Origin: CAZJVD01 sp964549505
GTDB taxonomy: Bacteria > Bdellovibrionota > UBA1018 > CAZJVD01
Length of the DNA stretch: 64,000 nt
Assembly: GCA_964549505.1 (NCBI GenBank)
Contig: CAZJVD010000001.1
Coordinates: 1-64,000 of the forward strand
Direction of reading: 5' to 3'
Shown here: piece after piece, positions 63,151 to 64,000 of the stretch
Layout of the letters: every line of letters begins with the position of its first letter
How positions within the stretch are numbered: position 1 is the stretch's first letter
Made by a program: the position numbers and the translations under genes
The notes under the pieces: model-generated
Databases searched by the model: none
Seen by the model: only the letters and a program-made list of their open reading frames with translations
What the model was told of the DNA's origin: nothing

Positions 63151-64000
63151 ATGAGCGAAACCAGTACGACAGTGGGGAACGGCCTTCGGATTCGGTTACC
63201 GGCATTTTCGTTACGACTCTTGCTTTCGCTTCTGCTCACTCTTCCGGTCACCCTTACGTTTGGCCTTTTGGTCGCACCATATCCTGCGCAAAGCTCGCAA
63301 GAGCCCGCGATCGAAGAACTGCGCGACGAGTACGCCTCGACCCAGCCCACGCGCTCCAAGCGGCAGATTCTCAGAGATCTGTTTCATCTCGTCGAACACT
63401 CGATCGAACTCGAGCCTGGCGACTACAGCGGGTTCAGAGGTTTCTTGAGGAAGTGGGGACAAACATTCAACATTAAGCGAATCGCACTGAACACGCGCCG
63501 CCAGCTGGATCTCTCCAGTGATGACCCCGTTCTCAGCGACCATCTCCGTAACATCGTCTTTCTCGTTGGGATGTCCGAAACGACCGAGCGCACAGCCTGG
63601 ATCTGGATGCCGCTCCTCACGCGATCGATGAACCTAGGAGGTCCCGCCCAGATCGCCGCCGGAGCAGCGGGGGTTGTGTTATCGGCTGGCGAATTGCTCT
63701 GCCCGATCGTCGCTGCTTGCTATGTCCTTGCGCCATCGCCGATCCAGAACGGAATCAAGTTTCTGCGTGTCCAGATTCTGGATCGTCGTATCGTTCGCCC
63801 CGTCAAGACCGCCACACGATTTCTCGTCTCTCCGTGGGTCACGCTCACACCGCGGCTCGAACTCGTTCGGCATGACACCGATGAAGCCTCGGGCGACTCG
63901 CCAGAAACAGAACTTCTCGTCGAAACGGTGGCCAACCGAACGACGGTGTCGAACAACACACTCCGACTCGTATTCGAAACAGATCCGAGATTACCCGGCC
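63151..64000 (+). CDS. exported or membrane protein of unknown function, 3' end outside the window
   Basis: An open frame of 283 codons from ATG at 63151 to the right edge with no stop. GAGAAAG lies just before the ATG. Residues about 17-38 (PAFSLRLLLSLLLTLPVTLT) form a signal peptide or membrane anchor. A second hydrophobic stretch lies at about 160-195 (GGPAQIAAGAAGVVLSAGEL). The rest is charged and possibly periplasmic (HLVEHSIELEPGDYSGF). No family recognised. The Fur-box-like site upstream suggests iron-linked expression. Confidence 0.65.
   Translation, partial: MSETSTTVGNGLRIRLPAFSLRLLLSLLLTLPVTLTFGLLVAPYPAQSSQEPAIEELRDEYASTQPTRSKRQILRDLFHLVEHSIELEPGDYSGFRGFLRKWGQTFNIKRIALNTRRQLDLSSDDPVLSDHLRNIVFLVGMSETTERTAWIWMPLLTRSMNLGGPAQIAAGAAGVVLSAGELLCPIVAACYVLAPSPIQNGIKFLRVQILDRRIVRPVKTATRFLVSPWVTLTPRLELVRHDTDEASGDSPETELLVETVANRTTVSNNTLRLVFETDPRLPG

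Noticed and set aside
63129..63476. Plus-strand open frame of 115 codons near the right edge
   Set aside because: A different frame starting at 63151 stays open to the edge, has a signal-peptide-like start and a better ribosome binding site. The shorter frame has Arg/Ser-rich, unprotein-like composition.
1..64000. tRNA, rRNA, CRISPR arrays, prophage and intact insertion sequences
   Set aside because: None seen on either strand; gaps between genes are mostly short and hold no cloverleaf or regularly spaced repeats.

Overview
The window looks like chromosomal DNA of a Gram-negative, predatory-type or related bacterium of the Bdellovibrionota. This is inference. It rests on two genes of the TIGR02147/DUF4423 family (known to me mainly from Bdellovibrio and Fibrobacter), Kdo/lipid A genes, a type IV pilus locus continuing into efp-accB-accC, a tamA-tamB pair, bactofilin, a FliL homologue and many long exported proteins of no recognisable family. 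Genes are tightly packed, with many 1-4 base stop/start overlaps. I saw no tRNA, rRNA, CRISPR array, prophage or intact insertion sequence.

Layout. Bases 1-5.4 kb (minus strand) hold kdsB-pyrG-kdsA-kdsC and an ArnT-like GT39 transferase: Kdo supply and probable envelope glycosylation. Bases 5.4-10.5 kb (minus) hold three overlapping exported proteins of unknown function, the first with a possible degenerate secretin domain, then a TPR protein, greB and a small membrane protein. Bases 10.6-14.9 kb hold a receiver-diguanylate cyclase with a pseudo-receiver partner and, on the other strand, a membrane protein with a bactofilin. Bases 14.9-18.6 kb hold an SDR protein and a paired M16 peptidase. 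Bases 18.7-21.2 kb (plus) hold a PhnP-like hydrolase, alanine dehydrogenase and FliL. Bases 21.2-27.7 kb (minus) hold an unknown exported protein, a hybrid kinase with its receiver-HPt partner, and an outer-membrane protein. Bases 27.8-33.8 kb (plus) hold a PBP1B-type enzyme, a CHASE2 kinase and a sigma-54 activator.

The accessory-looking part is 33.8-41.8 kb (minus): two copies of a two-gene cassette. Each is a TIGR02147 regulator-like gene overlapping by four bases a gene for a large exported Ig-like protein. In the second copy the exported protein is enlarged by five helical repeats of roughly 105-130 residues inserted into its last Ig-like domain. Both cassettes carry the same palindrome, TCAC-TTTT-GTGA, 46-48 bases before the regulator start. 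This is the best candidate for an undescribed system here.

Bases 42.0-63.0 kb (minus) return to core envelope functions: a parvulin, rpsI/rplM, an unknown exported protein, tamA (six POTRA-like repeats), tamB, a TPR protein, accC, accB, efp, a TPR protein, pilQPONM, a membrane protein and pilD. The last gene (plus, from 63151) runs off the right edge and has a Fur-box-like palindrome before it.

Long palindromes sit at gene ends: 20593-20643 and 41921-42028 share identical 25-base arms, 55829-55861 carries a different core, and 62991-63069 has a partial copy at the other end of pilD. They look like non-autonomous REP-type elements; no transposase for them is present.
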